DNA of 64,000 nt, taken from NCBI GenBank assembly GCA_012841015.1, contig DUVN01000006.1, positions 1 through 64,000 on the forward strand, given 5' to 3'. Source of the DNA: Clostridiaceae bacterium (GTDB lineage Bacteria > Bacillota > Clostridia > Saccharofermentanales > DTU023). The translations under genes were made by a program, and so were the position numbers. Below, one piece after another: positions 28,191 to 38,267 of the stretch (position 1 is its first letter; each line of letters opens with the position of its first letter). The notes under the pieces were generated by a model. That model did no database searches and was not told the origin of the DNA. It saw nothing but the letters and a program-made list of their open reading frames with translations.

Positions 28191-31043
28191 ATGGGTTTAT
28201 TTAAAGCTATATTTGGCACATATTCAGAACGTGAATTGAGGAAAATTCGTGCAAAGACGAATGCTGTTCTAGAGCTACAGGATAAGTACGCGCGTATGAC
28301 GGAAGGAGAGCTTCGCGCCTCTACTGATCGTTTGCGACGGCAGATCAGCGACGGTGCAATGCTTGATGACGTATTACCGGATGCATTTGCTACTGTACGT
28401 GAGGCGAGCACACGCGTGCTCGGTATGACACATTTTCCTGTGCAGATACAAGGGGGGATTATCCTCCACCAAGGTCGCATTGCCGAGATGCGCACAGGTG
28501 AGGGGAAAACGCTTGTTGCGACGCTGCCGGCATACTTAAATGCATTGAACGGTGAAGGTGTCCATATTGTTACCGTCAATGATTACTTAGCACACCGCGA
28601 CAGTGAGTGGATGGGGAAAATCTATCGCTATCTAGGATTATCGGTCGGTCTGATCGTGCACGGCTTAAGCAAATCGGCGCGTCGCATCGCGTATGCGGCC
28701 GATGTGACGTATGGGACGAACAATGAGTTCGGGTTCGATTATTTGCGCGATAATATGGTGATGTCGATTGATGAATGTGTTCAGAGGCAACTTAATTACG
28801 CGATCGTCGACGAGGTCGATAGTATACTCGTCGATGAAGCGAGGACGCCGCTTATTATCTCCGGCCCCGGAACAGACTCGTCTGAGATGTACCAACGTGC
28901 GAGCGATTTCGCAAAAGGTCTAACACCCAAACTGATTATACAAAAAGAGGCGATGCGCACGACGGAGGAACTCGCGGAAGTCGAATCGAACGCTGATTAC
29001 ATTGTCGATGAAAAGGCGAAAAGTTCCGTGTTGACAGAGCGCGGTGTCAAGAAGGCGGAGCGTTTTTTCGGCGTTGAGAATCTCTCAGATCAGGAGAATT
29101 ATGAGATCAATCACCACATCAGCAACGCGCTGAAGGCGCGTGGGACGATGCACCTTGATCGCGATTACGTGATCATTGATGGTGAGATTGTCATTGTCGA
29201 CGACTTTACAGGTCGTCTGATGTATGGTCGTCGCTACAGCAATGGACTCCATCAAGCGATTGAAGCGAAGGAAGGCGTCGAGATTAAAGAAGAGAATAAG
29301 ACGCTCGCGACGATCACTTTCCAAAACTATTTCCGCATGTACAATAAGCTGTCCGGCATGACGGGTACTGCGATGACAGAAGAGAACGAATTCAGAGAGA
29401 TTTACAATCTTGACGTCGTCGCGATTCCGACGAATGTTCCCATGATCCGACAAGACGATCCTGATGCCGTTTATAAGACAGAAGCTGGCAAGTTCCGTGC
29501 CATCTTGCAAGATGTCCATGCCATTCACGAGACGGGCCAACCTGTTCTTGTCGGTACAGTCTCTGTTGAAAAGAGTGAAATCTTGTCGAGACTGTTTACA
29601 CGCGCTGGAATTAAGCATAATGTCCTGAACGCTCGTCACCATGAGCGTGAGGCTGAGATTGTGGCGCAGGCTGGTCGCTTCGGAGCCGTAACAATTGCGA
29701 CGAACATGGCAGGGCGCGGAACCGACATTTTACTCGGAGGAAATCCTGACTTTTTGGCACGCCAAGAAATGCGTAAACAAGGCTATGAAGAGGAGTTGAT
29801 CGAACAATCGACGGCGTATAATGTAACAGACGATGAGACGGTCTTGAAGGGGCGGGCTCTCTTTGCGTCTCTTAAAGAACGTTTTTCAAAAGAGATTGAA
29901 GAGGAGAAACGCCGTGTGATTGAAGCGGGTGGGCTTTGTATCGTTGGTACAGAGCGACATGAGTCGAGGCGTATCGACAATCAGCTCCGCGGTCGTGCTG
30001 GTCGTCAGGGAGACCCTGGTTACTCAAAATTTTATCTCTCTTTGGAAGACGATCTTATGCGTCTGTTCGGCGGCGATCGTATGGATCGTATTTTTTCCTC
30101 ACTCGGTGTTGACGAGGATATGGAAATTGCACATCCACTCCTATCGAGGACGATTGAATCGGCACAAAGGCGTGTAGAGGGTTCTAACTTTGCGATTCGT
30201 AAAAATGTTCTCGAGTATGACGACGTCATGAATACTCAGCGTAACCTCATCTATAAACAGCGTCGTGAAGTACTGGAGGGGCACGATTTACACCCATATT
30301 ACCAACGTATTATTTCTGAGACGATGGATGCAATACTTGCCGATTTTTTAGTCGTCTCCGATCAGACGGACGATTGGGATAAAGAAGCATTCGTCACTCG
30401 TGTCAATGACATGTTCGGGGCACTTCCTTCACTCGCTCGTTTTGCGGCGTCGCACGAGAACATGGATGGGCATGAATTAGCGGCTGAATTAAAAGATGAT
30501 GCTCTAATGCGCTTAGAGGCGCGAGGTCAAGAGCTTGGCTCAGCTGAGATGCTACGTGAGGCAGAACGTATTATTCTTCTCCATACGGTCGATCGACACT
30601 GGATGGATCATATCGACCTCATGGACGATCTGCGCGATAGCATTGGCATGCGCGGTTACGCGCAACATGACCCTGTCGTCGAGTACAAGCGAGAAGGGTA
30701 CGACATGTTCGAGGCAATGAATGAAGCGATTCAACGCGATTCCGTGCGCCTTATCATGAGGGCGAGGCTTACAGCGGAGGATCCTGCACCACGTAGACGC
30801 GTACCGACGCAATTGCTTGAAGGAAGGGGTTCGAGTGGATGGTCGCGGGCTTCGGCAGCAACAAGGACGGTTTCAGCAGCTTCATCTCCGAAGGATGCAG
30901 AGACTCGAAGTACTGGTGACACTTCTTCTGCCACGCCGTACAGAAAAAAGCATGTTCCCGGTCGCAACGAGCCTTGCTGGTGCGGGAGCGGGAAAAAATA
31001 TAAAAATTGTCATCTAAGACAAGACGAACAAGAATCTATGTGA
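28191..31043 (+). CDS. secA: Preprotein translocase ATPase SecA
   Basis: A 950-residue SecA, the motor for Sec export through SecYEG. Walker A is MRTGEGKT, DEAD-like box DEVDS, the preprotein cross-linking and helical domains follow, TNMAGRGTDI and GRAGRQGDPG are the helicase motifs, and the C-terminus carries the SEC-C zinc motif NEPCWCGSGKKYKNCH. The region 870-920 is a Ser/Thr-rich linker. Start ATG 28191 matches the family MGLFKAIFG. Transketolase follows after 9 nt. Confidence 0.98.
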   Translation: MGLFKAIFGTYSERELRKIRAKTNAVLELQDKYARMTEGELRASTDRLRRQISDGAMLDDVLPDAFATVREASTRVLGMTHFPVQIQGGIILHQGRIAEMRTGEGKTLVATLPAYLNALNGEGVHIVTVNDYLAHRDSEWMGKIYRYLGLSVGLIVHGLSKSARRIAYAADVTYGTNNEFGFDYLRDNMVMSIDECVQRQLNYAIVDEVDSILVDEARTPLIISGPGTDSSEMYQRASDFAKGLTPKLIIQKEAMRTTEELAEVESNADYIVDEKAKSSVLTERGVKKAERFFGVENLSDQENYEINHHISNALKARGTMHLDRDYVIIDGEIVIVDDFTGRLMYGRRYSNGLHQAIEAKEGVEIKEENKTLATITFQNYFRMYNKLSGMTGTAMTEENEFREIYNLDVVAIPTNVPMIRQDDPDAVYKTEAGKFRAILQDVHAIHETGQPVLVGTVSVEKSEILSRLFTRAGIKHNVLNARHHEREAEIVAQAGRFGAVTIATNMAGRGTDILLGGNPDFLARQEMRKQGYEEELIEQSTAYNVTDDETVLKGRALFASLKERFSKEIEEEKRRVIEAGGLCIVGTERHESRRIDNQLRGRAGRQGDPGYSKFYLSLEDDLMRLFGGDRMDRIFSSLGVDEDMEIAHPLLSRTIESAQRRVEGSNFAIRKNVLEYDDVMNTQRNLIYKQRREVLEGHDLHPYYQRIISETMDAILADFLVVSDQTDDWDKEAFVTRVNDMFGALPSLARFAASHENMDGHELAAELKDDALMRLEARGQELGSAEMLREAERIILLHTVDRHWMDHIDLMDDLRDSIGMRGYAQHDPVVEYKREGYDMFEAMNEAIQRDSVRLIMRARLTAEDPAPRRRVPTQLLEGRGSSGWSRASAATRTVSAASSPKDAETRSTGDTSSATPYRKKHVPGRNEPCWCGSGKKYKNCHLRQDEQESM

Positions 31044-31052
31044 GGAGGGTAT

Positions 31053-33050
31053 ATGGGAACCAGAAATAGAAGGATGGATGATCGCGCCGTGACTGCTATT
31101 CGAGTGCTGTCAATTGACGCGATTGAGAAAGCAAAATCAGGGCATCCCGGATTGCCGCTAGGGACGGCACCTATGGTGTATGAGTTGTGGGCGCATCATA
31201 TGAGACATAATCCAGCCAATCCCAGTTGGTTGAATCGCGACCGTTTTGTGATGTCAGCCGGTCACGGATCGATGCTCCTCTATTCTCTGTTACATCTTTT
31301 CGGATATGGACTGACGACGGAGGATCTCGCATCATTTCGACAATGGGGTAGTTTGACCCCGGGACACCCAGAGTACGGGCATACGGTAGGAGTTGAGACG
31401 ACGACAGGCCCGCTCGGACAAGGATTTGCCACTGCGTGCGGCATGGCGATGGCAGAGGCACATCTCGCGGCTTGTTTCAATACGCCTGAGCATAAAGTGA
31501 TCGATCACAGGACGTACGTATTATGCAGTGATGGCGATCTGATGGAGGGTGTCTCGAGTGAAGCTGCATCACTGGCTGGGACATTAAAACTCGGGAAGCT
31601 CATCGTTCTATACGACGACAATGAGATCACGATTGAAGGCTCGACTGATCTTGCCTTCAGGGAAAATGTCAGCGCAAGGTTTGAAGCTTATGGTTGGCAT
31701 GTACTTGAGGTTCCCGACGGCAATGATCGCGATGCGATCTCGCGTGCACTGACCGAGGCGAAAACACGTGAGGACCGTCCCTCGCTGATTCGGATTCACA
31801 CAAAGATCGGGTACGGATCACCGAAGGAGGGCTCAGCTTCGAGCCATGGCTCTCCTCTTGGAGAAGAAAATCTCGTGAAGACGAAAAAGACGCTTGGCTG
31901 GTCGACTGAACTTGCTCCCTTTGAAGTTCCTGACGAGATTAGAGAGCATCTCAAACAGGTGACGAAGAGACTTGCATCGGAAGAAGAGGATTGGAAAAAG
32001 CTGTACGATCGCTGGGCTGAAGCCAATCGTGATCGCGCCGAGTTGCTTGATCGTGCGTTGACTCGCCGCGACCTGACGCTCGACTTAGATGAGCTTGTCA
32101 GTGTGCTCGATCGAGATGAAGCGACGCGCGCTTCGTCGGGAAAGGTACTCAACTATGTGGCGGGTAAAACGCCTTGCCTCTTTGGAGGAAGTGCCGATTT
32201 AGCGCCTTCAAACAAGACAACAATCAAAGATGCAATATCGTTCTCAGCTGATTGTCCTGCAGGTCAGACGATCCATTTCGGTGTACGTGAGTTTGCGATG
32301 GCGGCAATGGCGAATGGTATTGCGCTACACGGGGCATTAAGGCCTTATGTCGCGACGTTTTTTGTCTTTTCCGATTACTTGAAAGGTGCGCTCCGCCTAT
32401 CGGCACTCATGAATCAACCGGTCATCTACATCTTGACGCATGACAGTATCGGAGTCGGGGAAGACGGGCCGACACATCAGCCAATTGAGCACCTCCTGAT
32501 GCTGCGGTCGATTCCAGGGGTAAAAGTTTACCGTCCGGCTGGTCGCTTGGAGACGGCAGCAGCGTGGTATATGGCGTTGATGAATGATGGACCTTCCGCA
32601 CTCATTTTATCGAGACAGAGCATCTCTTCGAATGAGACGTCAGCACATGACGCACTCTGTGGTGCCTACGTCGTCCGCGACGGCGGTAAGATGCCTGATC
32701 TGCTTATGATGACGTCAGGCTCCGAGTTGCCTGTGACGCTAGCCGCAGCCGATATACTCGAAGAGGAGGGGATAAAGGCGCGCGTCATCTCTGTACTTTC
32801 GATGGAAGTTTTTGAAGAACAGGATACGACCTATAAAGAGTATGTCATGCCACCGGCACTCCGCAAGCGTATTGCTGTTGAGGCAGGGACATCGCTTTCT
32901 TGGTATCGCTATACGGGGCTTGATGGAAAGGTCATCGGTATCGATCATTTCGGCGCTTCGGCTCCTTGTGATGTGCTGTTTGAAAAGTTCGGTTTCTCAG
33001 CATCACATATCGCCACTTGTGCCCGTGAGTTGCTCGCTGACGCTGAGTAA
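31053..33050 (+). CDS. tkt: Transketolase
   Basis: A 665-residue single-chain, thiamine-dependent transketolase of the pentose phosphate pathway. The N-terminal half has [14 protein letters not shown], the TPP/Mg motif [13 protein letters not shown] (as SDGDLMEGV) and [11 protein letters not shown]; the pyrimidine domain has GVREFAMAA and [18 protein letters not shown]; the C-terminal domain is [21 protein letters not shown] precedes ATG 31053. It is co-directional with secA and closed by a terminator. Confidence 0.97.
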   Translation: MGTRNRRMDDRAVTAIRVLSIDAIEKAKSGHPGLPLGTAPMVYELWAHHMRHNPANPSWLNRDRFVMSAGHGSMLLYSLLHLFGYGLTTEDLASFRQWGSLTPGHPEYGHTVGVETTTGPLGQGFATACGMAMAEAHLAACFNTPEHKVIDHRTYVLCSDGDLMEGVSSEAASLAGTLKLGKLIVLYDDNEITIEGSTDLAFRENVSARFEAYGWHVLEVPDGNDRDAISRALTEAKTREDRPSLIRIHTKIGYGSPKEGSASSHGSPLGEENLVKTKKTLGWSTELAPFEVPDEIREHLKQVTKRLASEEEDWKKLYDRWAEANRDRAELLDRALTRRDLTLDLDELVSVLDRDEATRASSGKVLNYVAGKTPCLFGGSADLAPSNKTTIKDAISFSADCPAGQTIHFGVREFAMAAMANGIALHGALRPYVATFFVFSDYLKGALRLSALMNQPVIYILTHDSIGVGEDGPTHQPIEHLLMLRSIPGVKVYRPAGRLETAAAWYMALMNDGPSALILSRQSISSNETSAHDALCGAYVVRDGGKMPDLLMMTSGSELPVTLAAADILEEEGIKARVISVLSMEVFEEQDTTYKEYVMPPALRKRIAVEAGTSLSWYRYTGLDGKVIGIDHFGASAPCDVLFEKFGFSASHIATCARELLADAE

Positions 33051-33082
33051 AAAAATATAAAGATTTTATAGAGTAATGATGT

Positions 33083-33115
33083 AAAGGCTGTCTCAACACG
33101 GGACAGCCTTTCTTA
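33083..33115 (+). terminator. Terminator after transketolase
   Basis: Perfect 10-bp arms AAAGGCTGTC and GACAGCCTTT with a 9-nt loop, running into TTTCTT. It ends the secA-tkt transcript. The rest of the gap up to 33328 shows nothing I can name. Confidence 0.85.
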
Positions 33116-33328
33116 CTGGATCATGCCGTATGTAATCCACGATAAAAAAGATGTGTACCGTCTCGTCCTCGAATAACTTCCTCCATTCAGCATGTATATG
33201 TCCCTAAATCTAAACGATCCTTTATGACATGCTTCATTTAAATAGGACGGATGAGAGCTTCGTGAGACACCGAGATCATCAGTTTCCTCTACTTGAACTG
33301 AATTTACATAAATTTTACAAAAGGCATC

Positions 33329-33372
33329 TTGACGGGCATTTTTAATGTAATTAGACTTTAGTTAACCGGTTA
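33329..33372 (+). promoter_or_regulatory. Promoter with operator palindrome for the GntR/ABC operon
   Basis: TTGACG (33329-33334), a 17-bp spacer and TAGACT (33352-33357) form a promoter. TAACCGGTTA, a perfect 10-bp palindrome, lies at 33363-33372, over the expected transcription start, and is followed by repeated GTTAGTT. This is where an autorepressor such as the GntR protein encoded just downstream would be expected to bind. Confidence 0.6.
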
Positions 33373-33416
33373 GTTAGTTGAGCGATTAACCAATGAAGCA
33401 AGAAAGGGGGTTGCCC

Positions 33417-33791
33417 ATGAAGCTAAATAGCCAGGATCAAAGACCTATCTACTTGCAATTACAGGAGGGTTTGGAGAATGCCATTCTTACTGGGGTCTAC
33501 GATGAAGAAACACAGATACCGTCGACGACGGAGCTTTCCCGAGTCTTTCAAATTAACCCCGCCACAGCTGGGAAGGGAGTGAATGCCTTGGTCGACGAGG
33601 GTTTTTGTTACAAGAAACGCGGTATAGGTATTTTTGTCAAAGAAGGAGCCCGTGAAATGCTAAAGAAAAAACGTCAGGCTGCCTTTAAGGAAGATTATCT
33701 ACTTCCCCTTATAAAAGAGGCAAGGCAATTAGAAATTTCAACGGAAAATCTCATCCGCTGGATTAAGGAGGCAGACGATGCAGATAATTAA
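33417..33791 (+). CDS. GntR-family regulator, YtrA-like
   Basis: A 124-residue regulator with an N-terminal winged helix (PIYLQLQEGLENAILTGVY, then IPSTTELSRVFQINPATAGKG) and only a short helical C-terminal tail, the mark of the YtrA subfamily. These repress their own operon of ABC transporter genes, often in response to wall-active antibiotics. Start ATG 33417 follows AAAGGGGG; an upstream ATG at 33393 lacks one. Its end overlaps the ABC ATPase gene by 14 bp. Confidence 0.88.
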   Translation: MKLNSQDQRPIYLQLQEGLENAILTGVYDEETQIPSTTELSRVFQINPATAGKGVNALVDEGFCYKKRGIGIFVKEGAREMLKKKRQAAFKEDYLLPLIKEARQLEISTENLIRWIKEADDADN

Positions 33792-34635
33792 GGTATGTGA
33801 TGTATCAAAGAACTACCGTGATGTCCTTGCCTTAAACGAGATCAATCTCGAACTCAAGGCGGGCACTATTTATGGTCTCTTAGGGCGTAACGGAGCAGGC
33901 AAGTCGACTCTTCTTAAAGTGATTGCAGATCGGATTAAGCCGACAAACGGTCGTATACTCTACGATGGTGAAGCAAGATTAGATGACGTCACGTCGCGAG
34001 AGCTTTACTTTTCCGAGCCGGAGAAGATGATGCCTGATTTGATCAAGGTGAAAGAACTATGCTATTACACGAGTCAGTTCTATCCGCGTTTCAATCTTGA
34101 GGAGTCATTGCGGGTATTGAAGGACTTCGGTGTCAACGAGAAGAAACGCCTCAATCAATTGTCGACAGGCCAATTCGCTATCGTCAGATCGGTCGTGGCG
34201 TTGCAGACGAGGGCGAGCTTTATCTTCCTCGATGAGCCGACGCTGGGGCACGACGCTGTCAATCGAGAGTTACTCTACAACGAAATATTGCGCATTTACC
34301 GCGAAGAGGAGAATACGATTGTCCTTTCCACACACTTGATTGATGAAATCAGCAATTTGCTCGAAGAAGTTATCTTCATCGACCGCGGTCAGATTGTTCT
34401 GGAAGAAAGCTTGGAAGATATTCTTGACGCCCATACCTATCTCATTGGTCCCTCAGAAGATGTGCGACAGATCGAGGACGCTTATACGGTCATTGAGAAA
34501 AAAGTGGATTTGGGATTTACCTCCCTGCTCGTGAAGCATTCAAGTGACACTACGGTCTTGCCTCCCGGAATCAAGGTCAGCCAAGCCGGTTTGCAGGATA
34601 TCTTCATCGCTTACAGCATGAAATTCAATAAGTAG
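33778..34635 (+). CDS. ABC transporter ATP-binding protein
   Basis: A 285-residue ATPase with Walker A GRNGAGKST, Walker B FIFLDEPTLG, a switch His in STHLIDE and the signature LSTGQ. The C-terminal 70 residues form an extra domain, as in YtrB/BcrA-like exporters. It pairs with the permease downstream and the YtrA-like regulator upstream; a role in defence against peptide antibiotics or in envelope homeostasis is likely but inferred. Confidence 0.9.
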   Translation: MQIIKVCDVSKNYRDVLALNEINLELKAGTIYGLLGRNGAGKSTLLKVIADRIKPTNGRILYDGEARLDDVTSRELYFSEPEKMMPDLIKVKELCYYTSQFYPRFNLEESLRVLKDFGVNEKKRLNQLSTGQFAIVRSVVALQTRASFIFLDEPTLGHDAVNRELLYNEILRIYREEENTIVLSTHLIDEISNLLEEVIFIDRGQIVLEESLEDILDAHTYLIGPSEDVRQIEDAYTVIEKKVDLGFTSLLVKHSSDTTVLPPGIKVSQAGLQDIFIAYSMKFNK

Positions 34636-34644
34636 GAGGCTCAC

Positions 34645-35427
34645 ATGAAGACGAATCATAAAAATCAATCATTACTTATGAGTGCAGTCAAGGTGTTGGC
34701 GCGCGATTATAAGAAGTTCTTTCTAAGCTTCTTCGGTGTGATGACAGCACTTTACCTAGTCGGTTTCATTCTTATCCTTACCGGTAGTACGGTGAGAATC
34801 GGAGGTATAGAGGGAGTCTATTGGTTTGCCTGTCTAGTTGCCGGCCTAGCCAGCTTTCGGGAAGATTATTTGTTCATGGCGCAAAATCAAATACCTAAAT
34901 CGACGATGACGAAGGCATTTATTGTCGAAGGCTTATGTTTCGGATTGTTTACGAGTTTCGCAGTTAGCATATTCTCTTTCGTCATGCAATTGATCAGTTC
35001 AGCGCTAGACATCTATTTGCTGAGCTTCCTCGATCTGATCCCGAATTGGGTAAAGATGAGTGGACTGGCAGGAATGGGACAGATGTTCATCTTTCTATTT
35101 TTCCTGTACGTCGGGACATATTTTACGGGGCTTGTGATAGGTACGATCAATTACCGTCTCAACTGGATCGGCAGGATTATTTTTTGGGTGCCATTAGGCT
35201 TCATAACGCTGAACGGTTTTATTGGTGTTCTCGACAGTATCGCGCCAGAGGATCTAGACGTCGCCTCCGTTACGCTCGCCAAGCCCTTCATTTACGCTTT
35301 CGAATGGCTTATGAAAAGTTTAGGTAACTTCGTTATCGCCAGTTCCGTTGCCATCATCGTCATCATCGTTGTGGGGGCCTTGGTCTTCCGCGAAGCGGAG
35401 GTGAAGTATAGCAGCAACGTAAGATAA
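34645..35427 (+). CDS. ABC transporter permease
   Basis: A 260-residue integral membrane protein with about six hydrophobic helices, including FFLSFFGVMTALYLVGFIL, MFIFLFFLYVGTYFTGLVIG and the last helix VASSVAIIVIIVVGALVF-like near the end. AGGAGG stands directly before ATG 34645, which lies 9 nt after the ATPase stop. It is the membrane half of the exporter; substrate unknown. Confidence 0.82.
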   Translation: MKTNHKNQSLLMSAVKVLARDYKKFFLSFFGVMTALYLVGFILILTGSTVRIGGIEGVYWFACLVAGLASFREDYLFMAQNQIPKSTMTKAFIVEGLCFGLFTSFAVSIFSFVMQLISSALDIYLLSFLDLIPNWVKMSGLAGMGQMFIFLFFLYVGTYFTGLVIGTINYRLNWIGRIIFWVPLGFITLNGFIGVLDSIAPEDLDVASVTLAKPFIYAFEWLMKSLGNFVIASSVAIIVIIVVGALVFREAEVKYSSNVR

Positions 35428-35504
35428 ATCAGCGATCAGAAGTGCAAGATGAATAGCCGTCTGATTGCCTGTTGCCCTGTACGGGGGACAAGGACTACAT
35501 GCAA

Positions 35505-35536
35505 AGGCGCCGATACTAGAAACGGTAACGGCGCCT
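35505..35536 (-). terminator. Terminator of the liv operon, conserved-loop type
   Basis: Arms AGGCGCCG and CGGCGCCT sit between the convergent ABC permease and livF. On the minus strand the stem runs into TTTG, on the plus strand into ACTTTTCG, so it may act in both directions. The minus-strand loop contains GTTTCTAGTATC, nearly the same as in the tRNA-Thr terminator at 41484-41511. Confidence 0.65.
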
Positions 35537-35597
35537 ACTTTTCGTGTTACGAAGAAAATTTGGAAACATTTCTAGGCGATAATGGCCGAATGTACGA

Positions 35598-36299
35598 TCA
35601 ACCACCGAGATACGCTTTCTTCAATCGTTCGTCGTTCAGAAGATCAGCACAGTTTCCTGTTGTGACGACCGAGCCAGTCTCTAGAACGTAGCCGCGATCT
35701 GCGATCGAAAGCGCCATCTCTGCGTTTTGTTCGACGAGAAGAATGGTTGTACCTGCATCGTTAAGTTCGACAATCAAGTCGAAGATTTGCTCAACTAGAA
35801 TAGGCGCCAACCCCATGGATGGTTCGTCGAGCATCAGAAGCAACGGTTTTGCCATCATTGCTCGTCCCATTGCCAGCATCTGCTGTTCACCACCGGAAAG
35901 CGAGCCGGCCCGTTGATTGCGGCGCTCGTCAAGGATTGGGAAGCGTTCATAGACAGCGGCGAGTTCAGCTTCCATGTCGACATCTTCGCGCGAATACGCA
36001 CCCATTTGGAGGTTTTCTCTTACATTCATCTGTAGGAAGAGGCGACGCCCTTCGGGGCAGTGCGCCAGCCGTTTGCGCACGATTTTATGTGGGCTTAAGT
36101 TGACAATACTATGTCCGAGAAACTCGATTTTACCTGCAGCTGGGCGGATCAGTCCAGATATCGTTTTCAATATCGTGGACTTGCCAGCACCGTTGGCACC
36201 GATTAAGGTGACGATTTCACCTTCGTCAACATGGAAACTGACATCTTTGATTGCGTGAATATTATCGTAAAAGACTTGGATGCCGGTTACGTTTAGCAT
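35598..36299 (-). CDS. livF: Branched-chain amino acid ABC transporter ATP-binding protein LivF
   Basis: A 233-residue ATPase. Walker A GANGAGKST, signature LSGGEQQML, Walker B LLMLDEPSMGLAP and switch His region LLVEQN are exactly of the LivF subfamily. It powers import with LivG. Its ATG overlaps the livG stop by 7 bp and AAAGGTGA lies upstream. Last gene of a five-gene operon. Confidence 0.95.
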   Translation of the reverse strand: MLNVTGIQVFYDNIHAIKDVSFHVDEGEIVTLIGANGAGKSTILKTISGLIRPAAGKIEFLGHSIVNLSPHKIVRKRLAHCPEGRRLFLQMNVRENLQMGAYSREDVDMEAELAAVYERFPILDERRNQRAGSLSGGEQQMLAMGRAMMAKPLLLMLDEPSMGLAPILVEQIFDLIVELNDAGTTILLVEQNAEMALSIADRGYVLETGSVVTTGNCADLLNDERLKKAYLGG

Positions 36300-37150
36300 G
36301 CTTCGTCACCTTTCTTTTTACCAAGGTATGCCTCGATGACGAGTGGGTTCGCTTGAATTTCCTCAGGCGTACCTTTGGCGATAATTTTGCCGTAGTTGAT
36401 CACGGCAATCCCCTCGCAGATGCCCATGACTAGTCTCATGTCGTGCTCGATCAACACGATAGCGATCTGAAAGCGATCACGAATCTTTTCTATGTTGCTC
36501 ATCAGTTCCTCTGTCTCTGAAGGATTCATGCCGGCAGCAGGCTCGTCCAGCAAGAGCACTTTCGGATTGGTGGCAAGTGCGCGTACAAATTCGAGACGGC
36601 GCTGTGCGCCGTAAGGCAGCGAACCGGCGCGGTGAGAAGCAAGATGCGTCATGTCGAAAATATCCAGAAGCTCCATTGCGCGCTCTCTAGCACGGCGTTC
36701 GGATTTGAAGAACTTAGGTAGGCGGAGAATGCCGGTACCCATGCTGTAGCGAACTTCGTTGTGCAAGCCAATCTTAACGTTATCTTCAACTGAAAGAGAG
36801 CGAAAGAGGCGGATATTTTGAAACGTACGTGCAATGCCAGCCCGATTGATTTGGACTGTGTTCATATTAGCCGTGTCCTTACCATCCAGCAAGATTGCAC
36901 CGCTTGTAGGCTTGTAAACTTTCGTAAGCAGATTGAAAATAGTTGTTTTGCCGGCGCCGTTCGGTCCGATTAATCCGCAAATTTCAGTGCGGCCGACAGC
37001 AATGTTAAAGTCTTCAACAGCTACAAGACCACCGAAATTAATGCCAAGTCGATGAACTTCAAGAATAGGTTTTTTCGCCGCGTCACGCTCAGGAATGATA
37101 GCTTGACTTGGCAAAGGTACCATTATTGTCTTTTCTTTTGCTGCGTTCAT
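36293..37150 (-). CDS. livG: Branched-chain amino acid ABC transporter ATP-binding protein LivG
   Basis: A 285-residue ATPase with Walker A GPNGAGKTT, signature-like LPYGAQRRLEFVRAL, Walker B VLLLDEPAAGMNP and IEHDMRLVM, the LivG pattern. About 25 residues precede the normal LivG start and look like a non-conserved extension. AAGGAG precedes ATG 37150, which overlaps the livM stop by 4 bp. Confidence 0.95.
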   Translation of the reverse strand: MNAAKEKTIMVPLPSQAIIPERDAAKKPILEVHRLGINFGGLVAVEDFNIAVGRTEICGLIGPNGAGKTTIFNLLTKVYKPTSGAILLDGKDTANMNTVQINRAGIARTFQNIRLFRSLSVEDNVKIGLHNEVRYSMGTGILRLPKFFKSERRARERAMELLDIFDMTHLASHRAGSLPYGAQRRLEFVRALATNPKVLLLDEPAAGMNPSETEELMSNIEKIRDRFQIAIVLIEHDMRLVMGICEGIAVINYGKIIAKGTPEEIQANPLVIEAYLGKKKGDEAC

Positions 37151-38265
37151 GCTTCATCTCCTTTACCGCCATTTAACAGATTTTTCTTTCGCATGGCACC
37201 ATTTCGACCATTCCGTCGGAAAAGGCGTCGAAGCGTTGAGTTGTTCCTGATTAACATGACTAGAATCAAGATTACTGCATAGGCGAGCATGCGCACTTCA
37301 TTAAAGGCGCGCAACACTTCAGGCAAGACGGTTAAGACTGTAGCTGCAATAATCGAGCCACGGATGTTGCCCATGCCGCCTAAAACGACAAAAACGAGGA
37401 TGAGGATCGACGTATTAAAGTCAAATTTGCGGGCGACAACAGTCGAGTAGTTGAGCGCATACAAAGCACCAGCCGCACCGGCGAGTGTCGCTGAAGTGAC
37501 AAACGCCATCATGCGGTAGCGCCAAGTGGAGATCCCGACGGACTCTGCTGCGATCTTGTCATCTCTGACGGCTTTGATCGCACGACCCGCCCTGCTGTTG
37601 ATAAGATTTAAAACAACAAATAACGTGATCAAGATGAGGATAAAGCCAGCAGTAAACGAAGATATCTTGGTAATGCCGATCGCTCCCATAGGGCCGCTCA
37701 AGATGATTTTACCACCTTCACTGAGTTGTAGATCGTTGGCGCTCACCGCGCTGATACGGAGAATGCCGTTTGCATCACATCCGATGTAGATAACATTCAT
37801 CACGTTCTTGATAATCTCACCAAAAGCAAGTGTGACAATCGCAAGATAGTCGCCGTGCAGACGTAGAACAGGAACGCCGATAAGAAAACCAAAAATTCCA
37901 GCCATTGTGCCGCCAAAAAGCATAGCCAATGCAAGGCGTAGCCATGGCATGCCAAGCGCAAGGCTCAACCACTCTAGAGAAGTCGTATCAGCAAATGTCG
38001 ACAATAACGTGGCCGTGATGACTCCAGTGAAGGCGCCTACACTCATAAAACCAGCGTGACCAAGGCTTAATTCACCGAGAACACCAACCGTTAAATTTAA
38101 TGATATGGCCATGACAATGTATGCTGTAATTGGGACAAGCTGACCTTGCAAAGCAGAGGAGATATTGCCGCTGGCGATCAGGATACGGATCACGATATAA
38201 GCGACGATAACGAGTCCGTACGTTAGTAAATTGTCAGTACTAGGTCGTAAACGTAAACGTCTCAT
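37147..38265 (-). CDS. livM: Branched-chain amino acid ABC transporter permease LivM
   Basis: A 372-residue permease with about ten hydrophobic segments. LGELSLGHAGFMSVGAF and GDYLAIVTLAFGEIIKN are hallmark LivM motifs, and GGMGNIRGSIIAATVLTVLPE is the coupling-loop region. The C-terminal tail is unusually basic (RRLFRRNGRNG). It starts 2 nt after livH ends. Confidence 0.94.
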   Translation of the reverse strand: MRRLRLRPSTDNLLTYGLVIVAYIVIRILIASGNISSALQGQLVPITAYIVMAISLNLTVGVLGELSLGHAGFMSVGAFTGVITATLLSTFADTTSLEWLSLALGMPWLRLALAMLFGGTMAGIFGFLIGVPVLRLHGDYLAIVTLAFGEIIKNVMNVIYIGCDANGILRISAVSANDLQLSEGGKIILSGPMGAIGITKISSFTAGFILILITLFVVLNLINSRAGRAIKAVRDDKIAAESVGISTWRYRMMAFVTSATLAGAAGALYALNYSTVVARKFDFNTSILILVFVVLGGMGNIRGSIIAATVLTVLPEVLRAFNEVRMLAYAVILILVMLIRNNSTLRRLFRRNGRNGAMRKKNLLNGGKGDEA

Positions 38266-38267
38266 AG

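Noticed and set aside
29085..29642. Long minus-strand frame inside secA
   Set aside because: Codon mirror of secA; the SecA frame is conserved throughout.
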